DNA of 20,480 bases, taken from Spirochaetaceae bacterium (GTDB lineage: Bacteria > Spirochaetota > Spirochaetia > Treponematales > Breznakiellaceae). The stretch's first letter is position 1. Each line of letters starts with the position of its first letter. The position numbers and the translations under genes were made by a program. This document shows, in pieces, positions 1 through 6,469 of this stretch. The stretch covers positions 1-20,480 of the forward strand of contig JAIRPU010000107.1 of assembly GCA_031256815.1 (NCBI GenBank), read 5' to 3'. The notes under the pieces are model-generated. The model saw only the letters and a list, made by a program, of their open reading frames with translations. It made no database searches and was not told the origin of the DNA.

Positions 1-1
1 T

Positions 2-259
2 AGTTATGATCTGATTTTTGATTGGGGTTATGTGGATTCTATGAATCGTGGCGCGGCGGCAACAGGGCGCGAAAATGGGCATTTCTATCTTTCCGATGCC
101 ATCCGCCGGGACGGCGCTCCCGCCAACCTCGAATACATCGACTTCGTAAAAGTCCAAACCGCCTGCTGGTATTACGGCAACATCTTCGGCGAAATCTCCA
201 CCGAAATCAACTGGGGCGAAGGCTTAGGCACAATGACCAACTTCCCATCGCCGGAATAA
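2..259 (+). CDS. C-terminal fragment of a probable cell-surface or secreted protein (partial, 5' end outside window)
   Basis: The frame is open from the first bases of the window to TAA at 257-259, so this is the last 85 codons of a longer gene. The Met codons at 32 and 41 are internal, not starts. The visible sequence contains DAIRRDGAPANLEYIDFVKVQTA followed by GEISTEI near the C-terminus when read in short stretches; this pattern of a 'DA(V/I)..G....L..IDFVKVQTA' strand and a terminal GEISTE segment recalls the ends of large extracellular beta-rich proteins of host-associated bacteria. I cannot name the family with certainty. The strong aromatic and acidic content and the absence of any hydrophobic segment suit a folded exported domain. 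The next gene is a tRNA with its own promoter, so this is probably the last gene of its transcript. Confidence 0.6.
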   Translation, partial: SYDLIFDWGYVDSMNRGAAATGRENGHFYLSDAIRRDGAPANLEYIDFVKVQTACWYYGNIFGEISTEINWGEGLGTMTNFPSPE

Positions 260-282
260 ACTGCGGTAAGCGCAGATAGGCA

Positions 283-308
283 TCCACACCGGTCGTATTC
301 GGTGTGGA
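283..308 (+). terminator. Stem-loop after the partial gene, possible terminator
   Basis: A 9-bp perfect inverted repeat (TCCACACCG at 283-291, CGGTGTGGA at 300-308) with an 8-nt loop lies 24 bases after the stop codon of the partial gene. There is no T-run after it, so intrinsic termination is uncertain; it could equally be a 3'-end stabilising hairpin. A second short hairpin follows it (CCGCG/CGCGG around 313-327). Confidence 0.35.
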
Positions 309-363
309 GAGCCGCGCTTCACGCGGGCATAGGGCGTGGTAAAATTCAGAAACAAACAGGCGC

Positions 364-393
364 TTGACATTAAAAATGTCTGTATTTTAGAAT
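364..393 (+). promoter_or_regulatory. Sigma-70-type promoter of the tRNA-Ser gene
   Basis: A consensus -35 box TTGACA (364-369) and a near-consensus -10 box TAGAAT (388-393) are separated by 18 bases. The expected start of transcription is about 7 bases later, just ahead of the tRNA at 404. A small inverted repeat GACAT/ATGTC (366-370 and 376-380) overlaps the -35 box and could be an operator, but this is speculative. Confidence 0.65.
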
Positions 394-403
394 AACAATG
401 CAG

Positions 404-490
404 GGAGCGGTGTCCGAGTGGTTTAAGGAGATGGTTTCGAAAACCATTGAGCTCGCGAGGGTTCCGGGGGTTCGAATCCCCCCTGCTCCG
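404..490 (+). tRNA. tRNA-Ser (anticodon CGA)
   Basis: An 87-nt cloverleaf can be folded by eye. The acceptor stem is GGAGCGG (404-410) with CTGCTCC (483-489), containing one G-T pair, with discriminator G490. The anticodon stem ATGGT/ACCAT encloses the loop TTCGAAA, giving anticodon CGA, which reads codon TCG. A long variable arm typical of class II tRNAs follows, then the T arm GGGGG-TTCGAAT-CCCCC (466-482). The 3' CCA is not encoded and would be added after transcription. Confidence 0.95.
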
Positions 491-545
491 AAGAAACAGC
501 GGATGAGTTACGCATGAGGGCTTTCCGGCGTTTCTTGGATTTTTG
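491..545 (+). terminator. Possible terminator of the tRNA transcript
   Basis: AAGAAAC (491-497) pairs with GTTTCTT (530-536), and a partial inner stem may extend the pairing. A run of five T (540-545 region) follows after GGA. The stem is AT-rich and the T-run is offset, so this is only a candidate; it also lies directly upstream of the next gene's ribosome binding site. Confidence 0.3.
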
Positions 546-562
546 GATTACAAGGAGTAATT

Positions 563-1564
563 ATGAAAATTAAAATGGTTGGCGCCGCGGCATTATTTAC
601 GCTTATGGTCGGCGTGTTGCTTTTTGGTACGGCGTGCGCAAAGAAAAAAAATTCAGGGCTAAAAGTCGGCATTTCCAAAATTGTGTCTCATCCGGCGCTT
701 GACGCGGTTGAAAGTGGAATATTGGACAAACTAAATGCTTCCGGGCGCATATTTGAATTCGACCTGCAAAACGCCAATGGCGATGTAAACACCGCTGCGC
801 AGATTGCGGCGCAGTTTCAAAATGAACGTGTTGACGTAGCTGTTGGAATTGCCACTCCTACGGCTATCGCGCTTGCAAATAATATTAAAGATACGCCTGT
901 GGTGTTTGCCGCGATAACCGACCCTCTTGGCGCAGGACTTGTTGATACTGTTGAACATGGCAAGAATAATGTAACAGGCGTGTCCGATGCGATAACCATT
1001 ATATCGCATCTTAAAATTTACAAAGATATTGTTAATTTAAAAACGCTTGGTTACGTATATACAAGCAGCGAAGACAACTCTATTTCCAGTCTTGGCGATG
1101 TCCGCTCGGCTTGCGCCGAACTTGGACTTGAACTTGTGGTTCAGGCAATTACCAATTCGTCTGAACTGGCACAGGCAGCAGAATCCATTATAGGACGTGT
1201 AGACGGTGTTTATATAACTAACGATAACACTATTTTTAGCGCGCTGCCTTCGTTAATTCAGGTTTGCCGTAACGCTAAAAAACCGCTGTTTTCGTGTGAT
1301 GTTACTTCTGTTTTGGAAGGCGGAGCGCTTATAGCGCTTGGCTGGAATTATTACAATATTGGACAGGCGGCAGGAGATGTTATAATTCAAATTCTGGACG
1401 GAAAAAAACCTGCCGAAATTCCTGTTCGCTTTTTGGACCCGTTTACAGAGTCAGACTTTTTACTTGACCTGGACGAGGCCGAACGTTGTGGTATTAAGAT
1501 TCCTGAACGCTATCTAAATCAGGCGAACAGAATTTTTCAAAATGGGAAATTAACTGAGAAATAA
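563..1564 (+). CDS. ABC transporter substrate-binding lipoprotein, TrpX-like family
   Basis: This 333-residue protein has a lipoprotein signal: charged start, hydrophobic core (about residues 7-21), then GTAC with Cys25 as the lipidated residue, followed by a lysine-rich tether. The segment VGISKIVSHPALDAVESG (from about residue 35) and the later ITDPLGAGLV and NVTGVSD motifs are characteristic of the ABC substrate-binding family that includes the tryptophan-binding TrpX proteins. Such proteins sit at the outer face of the inner membrane and pass a small ligand, often an aromatic amino acid, to a permease. The start is well supported by AAGGAG at 552-557. No permease or ATPase gene of this system is adjacent; the next gene is a regulator, so any partners are elsewhere. 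The ligand cannot be read from sequence. Confidence 0.88.
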   Translation: MKIKMVGAAALFTLMVGVLLFGTACAKKKNSGLKVGISKIVSHPALDAVESGILDKLNASGRIFEFDLQNANGDVNTAAQIAAQFQNERVDVAVGIATPTAIALANNIKDTPVVFAAITDPLGAGLVDTVEHGKNNVTGVSDAITIISHLKIYKDIVNLKTLGYVYTSSEDNSISSLGDVRSACAELGLELVVQAITNSSELAQAAESIIGRVDGVYITNDNTIFSALPSLIQVCRNAKKPLFSCDVTSVLEGGALIALGWNYYNIGQAAGDVIIQILDGKKPAEIPVRFLDPFTESDFLLDLDEAERCGIKIPERYLNQANRIFQNGKLTEK

Positions 1565-1583
1565 TCTCTGAGCATAAAAAGAT

Positions 1584-2225
1584 ATGACAAGTGATGACAT
1601 TGTCATGGAATCGTACAAAAATTTAATAGACGCCCTCGCCGCTTACCTCGGCGAGGCGTTTGAGCTTGTTTTGCACAGTCTTGTCGACCTTGACCATTCG
1701 GTAATTAAAATAGTTAACGGCTTCCATTCCGGCCGTAAAGAGGGAGCGCCCATTACTGATTTTGCCCTTTCTATGCTGGAAAAAATTCGCAACGAAAGCG
1801 GTGAAAAAGGCTATGCAACCTATCTTTCTTCAAGTAAATACGGCAAACCGGTTAAATCGTCAACTGCGGTAATTTTTGGTGAAGGCGGACGCGCGATTGG
1901 ACTTTTTTGCATAAATTTTTATATTGACAGCCCGATTAGTTCAATTCTGCAAAGTTTTTCGCTTGCCAGCCCGTCTGAATTTATTACAGAAAATTTTATT
2001 AACGATTCAGAAGAACTTGTACAACGCGTACTGGATAAAGTTAAAGCCGGCGTACTTGCCGATGAATCTATAAGCGCTTCGCAAAAAAATAAAGAAATTA
2101 TAACAAGGCTTTATCATCAGGGAATTTTTAAATTAAAGAATGCCGTACCTCGTACATCGCTTGAGCTTGGCATATCAAAAAATACAGTTTATATGCATAT
2201 TCGCACTCTTGACCACGCGAATTAA
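1584..2225 (+). CDS. YheO/DauR-type transcriptional regulator (PAS-like domain plus helix-turn-helix)
   Basis: The 213-residue protein begins with the YheO-like PAS domain: the stretch ending LVLHSLVDLDHSVIKIVNG (residues about 25-46) and the GRKEGAPITDFAL segment are diagnostic. The C-terminal part (about residues 160-213) has the family's HTH, with KNKEIITRLYHQGIFKLKNA and then GISKNTVYMHIRTL as the recognition helix region. Members are cytoplasmic DNA-binding regulators, some responding to amino acids (DauR responds to D-arginine). It starts 19 bases after the binding protein, so the two are probably co-transcribed and this regulator may control that transporter. The Shine-Dalgarno signal is weak (AAAAAG); ATG at 1605 is an alternative start. 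Confidence 0.85.
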   Translation: MTSDDIVMESYKNLIDALAAYLGEAFELVLHSLVDLDHSVIKIVNGFHSGRKEGAPITDFALSMLEKIRNESGEKGYATYLSSSKYGKPVKSSTAVIFGEGGRAIGLFCINFYIDSPISSILQSFSLASPSEFITENFINDSEELVQRVLDKVKAGVLADESISASQKNKEIITRLYHQGIFKLKNAVPRTSLELGISKNTVYMHIRTLDHAN

Positions 2226-2252
2226 AACCGGTGTCTAGCTCCCCCGTTTTAT
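2224..2252 (+). terminator. Weak stem-loop between convergent genes
   Basis: AAAAC-C-GG (from 2224) can pair with CC-C-GTTTT (ending near 2252) with one mismatch, at the end of the regulator gene and facing the convergent lolD. The stem is short and no long T-run follows. It is the only terminator-like structure I see between these convergent genes. Confidence 0.25.
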
Positions 2253-2330
2253 AATCTACCGCGCACACTTGGATAGTCGTTATGGCGATTTTAAGACCGC
2301 AGGATGCGCGTCCGCGCGAAGCCGCAGTGG

Positions 2331-2381
2331 GCGCACACACACGCCGCAAACCGCGCCCTGGCACCGCGCACACACGCCGCA
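2331..2381. repeat. Pair of CA-rich direct repeats in the convergent intergenic region
   Basis: GCGCACACACACGCCGCA at 2331-2348 and GCGCACACACGCCGCA at 2366-2381 are near-identical, differing by one CA unit. They lie between the stop codons of the regulator and lolD. A small hairpin GCGCG-TC-CGCGC precedes them (about 2305-2316). No coding function is supported. Confidence 0.6.
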
Positions 2382-2399
2382 CAGCAACGGTACGGCAGC

Positions 2400-3083
2400 C
2401 TAATTTAAAGTTTTAATAACGCCGTCAACCAGCACCCAGCGTTTACGGGCGCGTACGGCAACTTCTTCATCGTGTGTTACAACAATTAAAGTTGTGCCGT
2501 GTTTTGCGGCGCTTTCATATAAAAGAGATGTAACTATTTTACTATGTTCATCATCAAGATTGCCTGTGGGCTCATCGGCAAGAATAAGCTCAGGATTGTT
2601 AATTAATGCACGGGCTACAGCGACACGCTGCCTTTCGCCGCCGGAAAGCTTTGCAGGGTAATGTTGTAACCGGCTTGACATTCCCACTTCTTCAAGCAAA
2701 ATACGCGCGCGTTTTAACGCATCTTTTTTGTTTTCGCCGGCTATATAAGCAGGCAGCATAACATTTTCCAGCGCGGTAAAATCATTTAAAAGATAATGAA
2801 ACTGAAACACAAGCCCTACAGTTTTTCTGCGGTAATCGGATAAAACTCTTTCCGGCAATTTACTCAAGTTCATGCCGGCTACAACGCAAACACCGGAATT
2901 AAACCGGTCAAGACCGCCCAAAATATTTAACAGTGTGCTTTTGCCGGAACCGGAAGCGCCTGTAATAGAAACGGAAATTCCGCGTTCTATTTGAAAGGTG
3001 GCGCCGCGTATTATATGCAACACTTCCGGCCCGGTTGTATAGTCCTTTATAAGATTACTGACATTTACAATACAATTATTCAT
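2400..3083 (-). CDS. lolD: Lipoprotein-releasing ABC transporter ATP-binding protein LolD
   Basis: The 227-residue ATPase has all parts of an ABC nucleotide-binding domain: Walker A GASGSGKST (42-50), Q-loop Gln94, signature LSGGERQ (146-152), Walker B ending LADEP (Asp170, Glu171) and H-loop His204. Its length, start region and the VGLVFQFHYLLNDFTALENV segment fit the LolD/MacB-type exporter ATPases. With its membrane partner it would use ATP to extract mature lipoproteins from the inner membrane for transfer towards the outer membrane. Its ATG overlaps the last 8 bases of the permease gene, implying translational coupling. It is the last gene of the minus-strand unit. The Lol assignment rests on the neighbouring LolC/E-type permease; a general FtsX-type exporter is the alternative. 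Confidence 0.88.
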   Translation of the reverse strand: MNNCIVNVSNLIKDYTTGPEVLHIIRGATFQIERGISVSITGASGSGKSTLLNILGGLDRFNSGVCVVAGMNLSKLPERVLSDYRRKTVGLVFQFHYLLNDFTALENVMLPAYIAGENKKDALKRARILLEEVGMSSRLQHYPAKLSGGERQRVAVARALINNPELILADEPTGNLDDEHSKIVTSLLYESAAKHGTTLIVVTHDEEVAVRARKRWVLVDGVIKTLN

Positions 3084-4428
3084 AACGCAATACCTCTGAA
3101 GGTTTAATTTTACTTATACGTGCAGACGCAAACCACGCGGCTAAAAATGCTGATAACACGGCAAAAAAATAAATAATTACAACTTCGTGAAAAATCAAAC
3201 GTGCGGTGTACTCCTGAATATAAAAAATCTTTTTTGAAAAAACCGAGAATCCGGCTGTACCGGAAAAAATTCCGCTTGAAATTATATAAAAAATTTGCAG
3301 CACGGTATTTACAAATGCTTCCATAAACAAAAAAAATTCCTGAATATGAGTGGAAATAAGAATTGCCAGCAGTACGCCCCCTGTAGCGCCTATAAATCCT
3401 ATTATAAGCCCTTTTAACGCGAATATCCATCGGACTGAAAAATCGTGCGCGCCTATTGCCCGCAAAAGCCCTATGTCTTCGCTATGTTCAAGCACATTGC
3501 GCCGCTGCGATTGATAAATATTTACGGCAACAACAACAAAAACCAGTCCTACAAGTACAAACATTAAAAGTTTTTCTGTGCGCAGCGCGTTAAAAAACGA
3601 TTTGTTATAGTCGCGCCATGAAGTAAGTTCTATATTGTATTTGTTAAATTCATATTCGCCAAAAACTGATTTTAACACCTGCTGTATTTCGTACATTGCT
3701 GCGGCATCTGCAAAACGGTTTTTTAGTTTTATGCCTAAAGTGCAGGTTTCTTTTCCGCCCTCTATTTCAAGCGCTTCGTCCAGATTTATAAAGCCCCAGC
3801 TTGCGTCATACTCGTAGTAGCCGGAACGGAATATTCCGCTGACTTTTAAACTGTTTACCGTGCCGGAATCTTCCGCAGAAAAAATATTTGTTATAGAAAC
3901 AAATTCAATATCATCGCCTGTTTCTACGCCAAGCCTTATGGCAAGTTCGGCACCAAGCAGCACTGTATTTGCGCCGGTTAAATTAAGGCTGCCTGACAAT
4001 GGAATGAGATGTTTTTTTAATCCGGCATCGCCTTCAAACGCGCTTTCGGTAAGTCCGCGTAAAACTACCGCACTCTGCGTAAGTTCAAAATTACTGCTGA
4101 CAATTCCCTGTGTTTCTATAAACGGGTCAATCGCGGTAACGCCGTTTATATTTTTTATAGCGTCTATTTTGGAAATATATTCACGGGGAAAATTATCAAT
4201 TCGTATATAGTACGATGAAATTTCCAAAATGTTTTCTATAAACCCAAGCTGAAAACCATTCATAACAGCGATAATAACGGTAAGTGCCAGAGCGCCGGCG
4301 GCTATTTCAAATATTGAAAGCATGGAAGATGCCCGCGATTTAGAATGTTTTTTGGAAAATGACCTTGCCGCTATAAATATAACCCAGCGAATATTGGATA
4401 TTGTTAATTTAGAAAAAAAATTTTTCAT
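3076..4428 (-). CDS. LolC/LolE-type ABC transporter permease (FtsX family)
   Basis: The 450-residue protein has the LolC/E architecture: a first membrane helix around residues 46-66 ending in the hallmark VMNGFQ, a periplasmic domain of about 220 residues, then a C-terminal FtsX-type domain with three helices (about 285-440). The junction VFVVVAVNIYQ and then DIGLLRAIGAH are typical of the family. It would form the membrane part of the lipoprotein-release complex with the downstream ATPase. Only one permease gene is present, so it probably works as a homodimer or pairs with a subunit encoded elsewhere. It overlaps the upstream gene by one base (TAATG) and lolD by eight, so the three genes form one translationally coupled operon. 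Confidence 0.87.
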   Translation of the reverse strand: MKNFFSKLTISNIRWVIFIAARSFSKKHSKSRASSMLSIFEIAAGALALTVIIAVMNGFQLGFIENILEISSYYIRIDNFPREYISKIDAIKNINGVTAIDPFIETQGIVSSNFELTQSAVVLRGLTESAFEGDAGLKKHLIPLSGSLNLTGANTVLLGAELAIRLGVETGDDIEFVSITNIFSAEDSGTVNSLKVSGIFRSGYYEYDASWGFINLDEALEIEGGKETCTLGIKLKNRFADAAAMYEIQQVLKSVFGEYEFNKYNIELTSWRDYNKSFFNALRTEKLLMFVLVGLVFVVVAVNIYQSQRRNVLEHSEDIGLLRAIGAHDFSVRWIFALKGLIIGFIGATGGVLLAILISTHIQEFFLFMEAFVNTVLQIFYIISSGIFSGTAGFSVFSKKIFYIQEYTARLIFHEVVIIYFFAVLSAFLAAWFASARISKIKPSEVLRYE

Positions 4429-5813
4429 TATTTTGTCCGGTTAAGCAGACGCTCCTCTGATATTTTTTTACCGTCTTTCCATATCGCGCGTAACGCTGTT
4501 TCACCTGAAAGATACAGTTCTTCAATTTCTTCATCTTTATTGATAGTAACAGAGCGTTCAAGAACCCCATTGCGATAATCACGTTCACTTATACGCTCGC
4601 CGGAACGGTTGTATCTAAATTCTATAACACGCTCTTCACCGTCTCCTTTCCATGTAACTTTAGAAAGACGGTCGCCTTCCCATATATTATTAAATTCGCC
4701 GAGTAATTTATCTTCGCCGTCAAATCGCATTTCATTTACAATTCGCCGTCTTGAATCTGTATTATAATTGATTTTTACAGCGCCGTCCTTGTAAATATCG
4801 CGCAAAAAATCAGAAGAAAATGGAATTGCCGGACTTACAAAGTCTTTTTTACGCGGTGAATCATCCGGAACAACCCGCGGGAAGGTTGTCCGCGCAAATT
4901 TTTGCTCCGCTTTTGGATTGTGATACACCCTTTCTATTGCCCTAAGACCAAGTGAACGGGTGTAGCGGTAATTATCCGTCCAAAGTTTTTCACCTTCTTT
5001 TCCTGTAACCGCCACAAAAAATGCCGGAAATGCCGCGGGGCCTTCTGTTTTACGCGCTCTTTCTGACGCTTTTGGCTGGGGTGGAGGCGGTTTTTGTTCG
5101 GCGGCATTTGCGTTTTGCGCGGCCTTCTGTTCAGAAACTGCTTCCGTATCAGAGGTCTCCGCCGCTTCGTTTTGGGGGGAAGCATCTTTAGTATCTGTTT
5201 GAGAAACGGTTTTTTCTGTTTCCGGCGTTTGTTTTTTTTGCTCTTCTTCTTTTGTTTTATCTTTATCGTTTTTAACTTTATCGCCGTCCGGTTTTTTGAC
5301 GGCCTCGACCAGGGTGGCTTCCGCTTTTAACAAATATTGGTCTCTGTATGTATAGGATATAAAATACCCTGAACCGTCTGCATCAAGCCGCTGTTCTTCC
5401 TGAACAAAACCTTTGTCGTTAAACCATTCAATAAAGCCTGAACCGTCGTTGCCTATAACCGCAATAAACAGCGATACTTTTGCGGCATCCTGAAACACCC
5501 ATTGCGTTCTTAAGCGTTTGCCGGATTCGTATAATATGCGGCATTCCACTGTCCATGGAACAGAGTAGTATTTTCGAATTTCCTGAGGCACTTTTTCCGG
5601 ACGAATGTTTTGAACAGAAACGGAGTAATTGGAACGCAGCGCTTTTGTTTTAAAGGTTTCTTCCAGCAGCATACCGGCGCCGTTGGAAACATACCATTTA
5701 ATGCCGGCAGAAGAGTCGCTTACTTGCGGCCAGGTAAAAAACACGCTAAAAAACAGCGGCAACAATACGCAAATGAATCTTTTGTGCATAGAGAATATTT
5801 TGATTATCGGCAT
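4428..5813 (-). CDS. Exported protein of unknown function with a charged low-complexity linker and a beta-repeat C-terminus
   Basis: I do not recognise this 461-residue protein. It has an N-terminal export signal (hydrophobic segment about residues 13-28). An N-terminal domain follows to about residue 165, then a long Lys/Glu/Gln/Ala-rich linker to about residue 250 that includes PPPPQPK. The C-terminal region contains short repeated beta-strand units (such as MRFDGEDKLLGEFNN, IEFRYNRSGERISERDY and AIWKDGKKISEE) that resemble MORN/YwqK-like repeats. It probably sits in the periplasm or on the outer membrane, tethered by the flexible linker. It is the first gene of the unit with the LolC/E and LolD homologues, so a role in envelope or lipoprotein handling is plausible but inferred. 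Met9 at 5789 would give a tidier signal peptide; neither start has a strong ribosome binding site. Confidence 0.75.
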   Translation of the reverse strand: MPIIKIFSMHKRFICVLLPLFFSVFFTWPQVSDSSAGIKWYVSNGAGMLLEETFKTKALRSNYSVSVQNIRPEKVPQEIRKYYSVPWTVECRILYESGKRLRTQWVFQDAAKVSLFIAVIGNDGSGFIEWFNDKGFVQEEQRLDADGSGYFISYTYRDQYLLKAEATLVEAVKKPDGDKVKNDKDKTKEEEQKKQTPETEKTVSQTDTKDASPQNEAAETSDTEAVSEQKAAQNANAAEQKPPPPQPKASERARKTEGPAAFPAFFVAVTGKEGEKLWTDNYRYTRSLGLRAIERVYHNPKAEQKFARTTFPRVVPDDSPRKKDFVSPAIPFSSDFLRDIYKDGAVKINYNTDSRRRIVNEMRFDGEDKLLGEFNNIWEGDRLSKVTWKGDGEERVIEFRYNRSGERISERDYRNGVLERSVTINKDEEIEELYLSGETALRAIWKDGKKISEERLLNRTK

Positions 5814-6061
5814 TTTATTTTTACCGATAAACGCCGCCGGAATGTGCGCGCAACCCGCCTTTGACGAGCTGCAGCTTAGCCTGTAGCGTTTTAAAACCCG
5901 GTAATTCCGAATTTAAAGAAAATACGAACGCAAGCTAACACAAACCGGGACTGCACCCTCAGGTCACATTCAGGATATTTTGGGCGCAGCTTTGCCGGAG
6001 CTTGTCGATAAGCGCGCGCGGAGCGCGGCCGCCTGCGGCGGGCACGGCCGGGCAGTGCTGG

Positions 6062-6096
6062 CCGCCGGCTAAACTGCAATGCAGTTTAGCCGGCGG
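6062..6096. repeat. 35-bp near-perfect palindrome, 17-bp arms
   Basis: CCGCCGGCTAAACTGCA (6062-6078) and its exact reverse complement (6080-6096) flank a single central A. It belongs to the cluster of inverted repeats upstream of the ribose transporter. The one-base centre suits a dimeric protein binding site or a cruciform; as RNA it would form a long hairpin. Confidence 0.85.
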
Positions 6097-6113
6097 TGCG
6101 CCCCACAACCTGC

Positions 6114-6132
6114 CGCTTCGCTTGGCGAAGCG
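6114..6132. repeat. Inverted repeat, 8-bp arms, 3-base centre
   Basis: CGCTTCGC (6114-6121) and GCGAAGCG (6125-6132) flank TTG. Flanking CTGCC and GGCAG extend the pairing with a small bulge. Confidence 0.75.
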
Positions 6133-6149
6133 ACAGGCAGGCCACATCT

Positions 6150-6170
6150 CCTGCCGCCTGCGGCGGCAGG
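6150..6170. repeat. Inverted repeat, 9-bp arms, 3-base centre
   Basis: CCTGCCGCC (6150-6158) and GGCGGCAGG (6162-6170) flank TGC. The match between the arms is perfect. Confidence 0.8.
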
Positions 6171-6184
6171 CGCAGGCGCACACG

Positions 6185-6203
6185 GCCGGCGGCAAGCGCC
6201 GGC
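6185..6203. repeat. Inverted repeat, 7-bp arms, 5-base centre
   Basis: GCCGGCG (6185-6191) and CGCCGGC (6197-6203) flank GCAAG. This is another perfect stem in the same cluster. Confidence 0.7.
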
Positions 6204-6215
6204 ATCCGGTGTAAG

Positions 6216-6248
6216 CCCGCGCAAAAGCGCGTTGCGCTTTTGCGCGGG
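6216..6248. repeat. Inverted repeat, 15-bp arms, 3-base centre
   Basis: CCCGCGCAAAAGCGC (6216-6230) and GCGCTTTTGCGCGGG (6234-6248) flank GTT. The arms match perfectly over 15 bp, making this one of the strongest hairpins in the window. Confidence 0.85.
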
Positions 6249-6288
6249 GGGCATATCGCCCGGCAGTCGCGCTTCGCGCAGCTTTGTC

Positions 6289-6315
6289 GCCCGGCCGCGC
6301 TCCGCGCGGCCGGGC
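6289..6315. repeat. Inverted repeat, 12-bp arms, 3-base centre
   Basis: GCCCGGCCGCGC (6289-6300) and GCGCGGCCGGGC (6304-6315) flank TCC. Its design closely resembles the hairpin at 11960-11984. Confidence 0.85.
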
Positions 6316-6409
6316 ATATACGCCGCGAAGCGGCACAGCTCTCTTATTAAACCGCGCCGGTTCATCATTTTTCTCTAATTTTGAATTGCCTTGCCGCCTT
6401 CAAAGCGCC

Positions 6410-6438
6410 TTGTTAATAGCAATAAACTTTGTTAGGAT
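6410..6438 (+). promoter_or_regulatory. Candidate promoter of the ribose transporter operon
   Basis: TTGTTA (6410-6415) and TAGGAT (6433-6438) are separated by 17 bases in the AT-rich stretch between the hairpin cluster and the first gene. Both boxes are imperfect, so this is only the best visible candidate. Confidence 0.3.
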
Positions 6439-6469
6439 AATCATACTTTTAATTTGGGAATATAAAACT

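Larger units (their letters stand above)
5814..6469. other. 656-base divergent intergenic region rich in GC palindromes
   Basis: No gene is supported here. Short open frames on both strands (for example around 5959-6378) are only by-products of the very high GC and the inverted repeats, and have biased low-complexity translations. The left part (5814-5980) is ordinary and must hold the promoter of the minus-strand exported-protein gene, although I cannot place a convincing -35/-10 pair. The middle (about 5985-6345) is filled with inverted repeats. The right part (6350-6469) turns AT-rich and probably carries the promoter of the ribose transporter genes. Confidence 0.7.

Noticed and set aside
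6062..6315. CRISPR array or integron attC sites in the palindrome cluster
   Set aside because: The stems differ in sequence and spacing, no regular repeat-spacer pattern exists, and no cas or integrase gene is nearby.
5891..6378. Several open frames of 60-125 codons on both strands in the GC-rich region
   Set aside because: They arise from GC-rich inverted repeats that lack stop codons on both strands; translations are Arg/Ala/Gly-rich, overlap one another and have no ribosome sites.
6284..6469. Extension of the rbsA frame to an ATG at 6284
   Set aside because: It would add 62 residues from the hairpin island ahead of a normal RbsA N-terminus; GTG 6470 or ATG 6482 gives the usual length.
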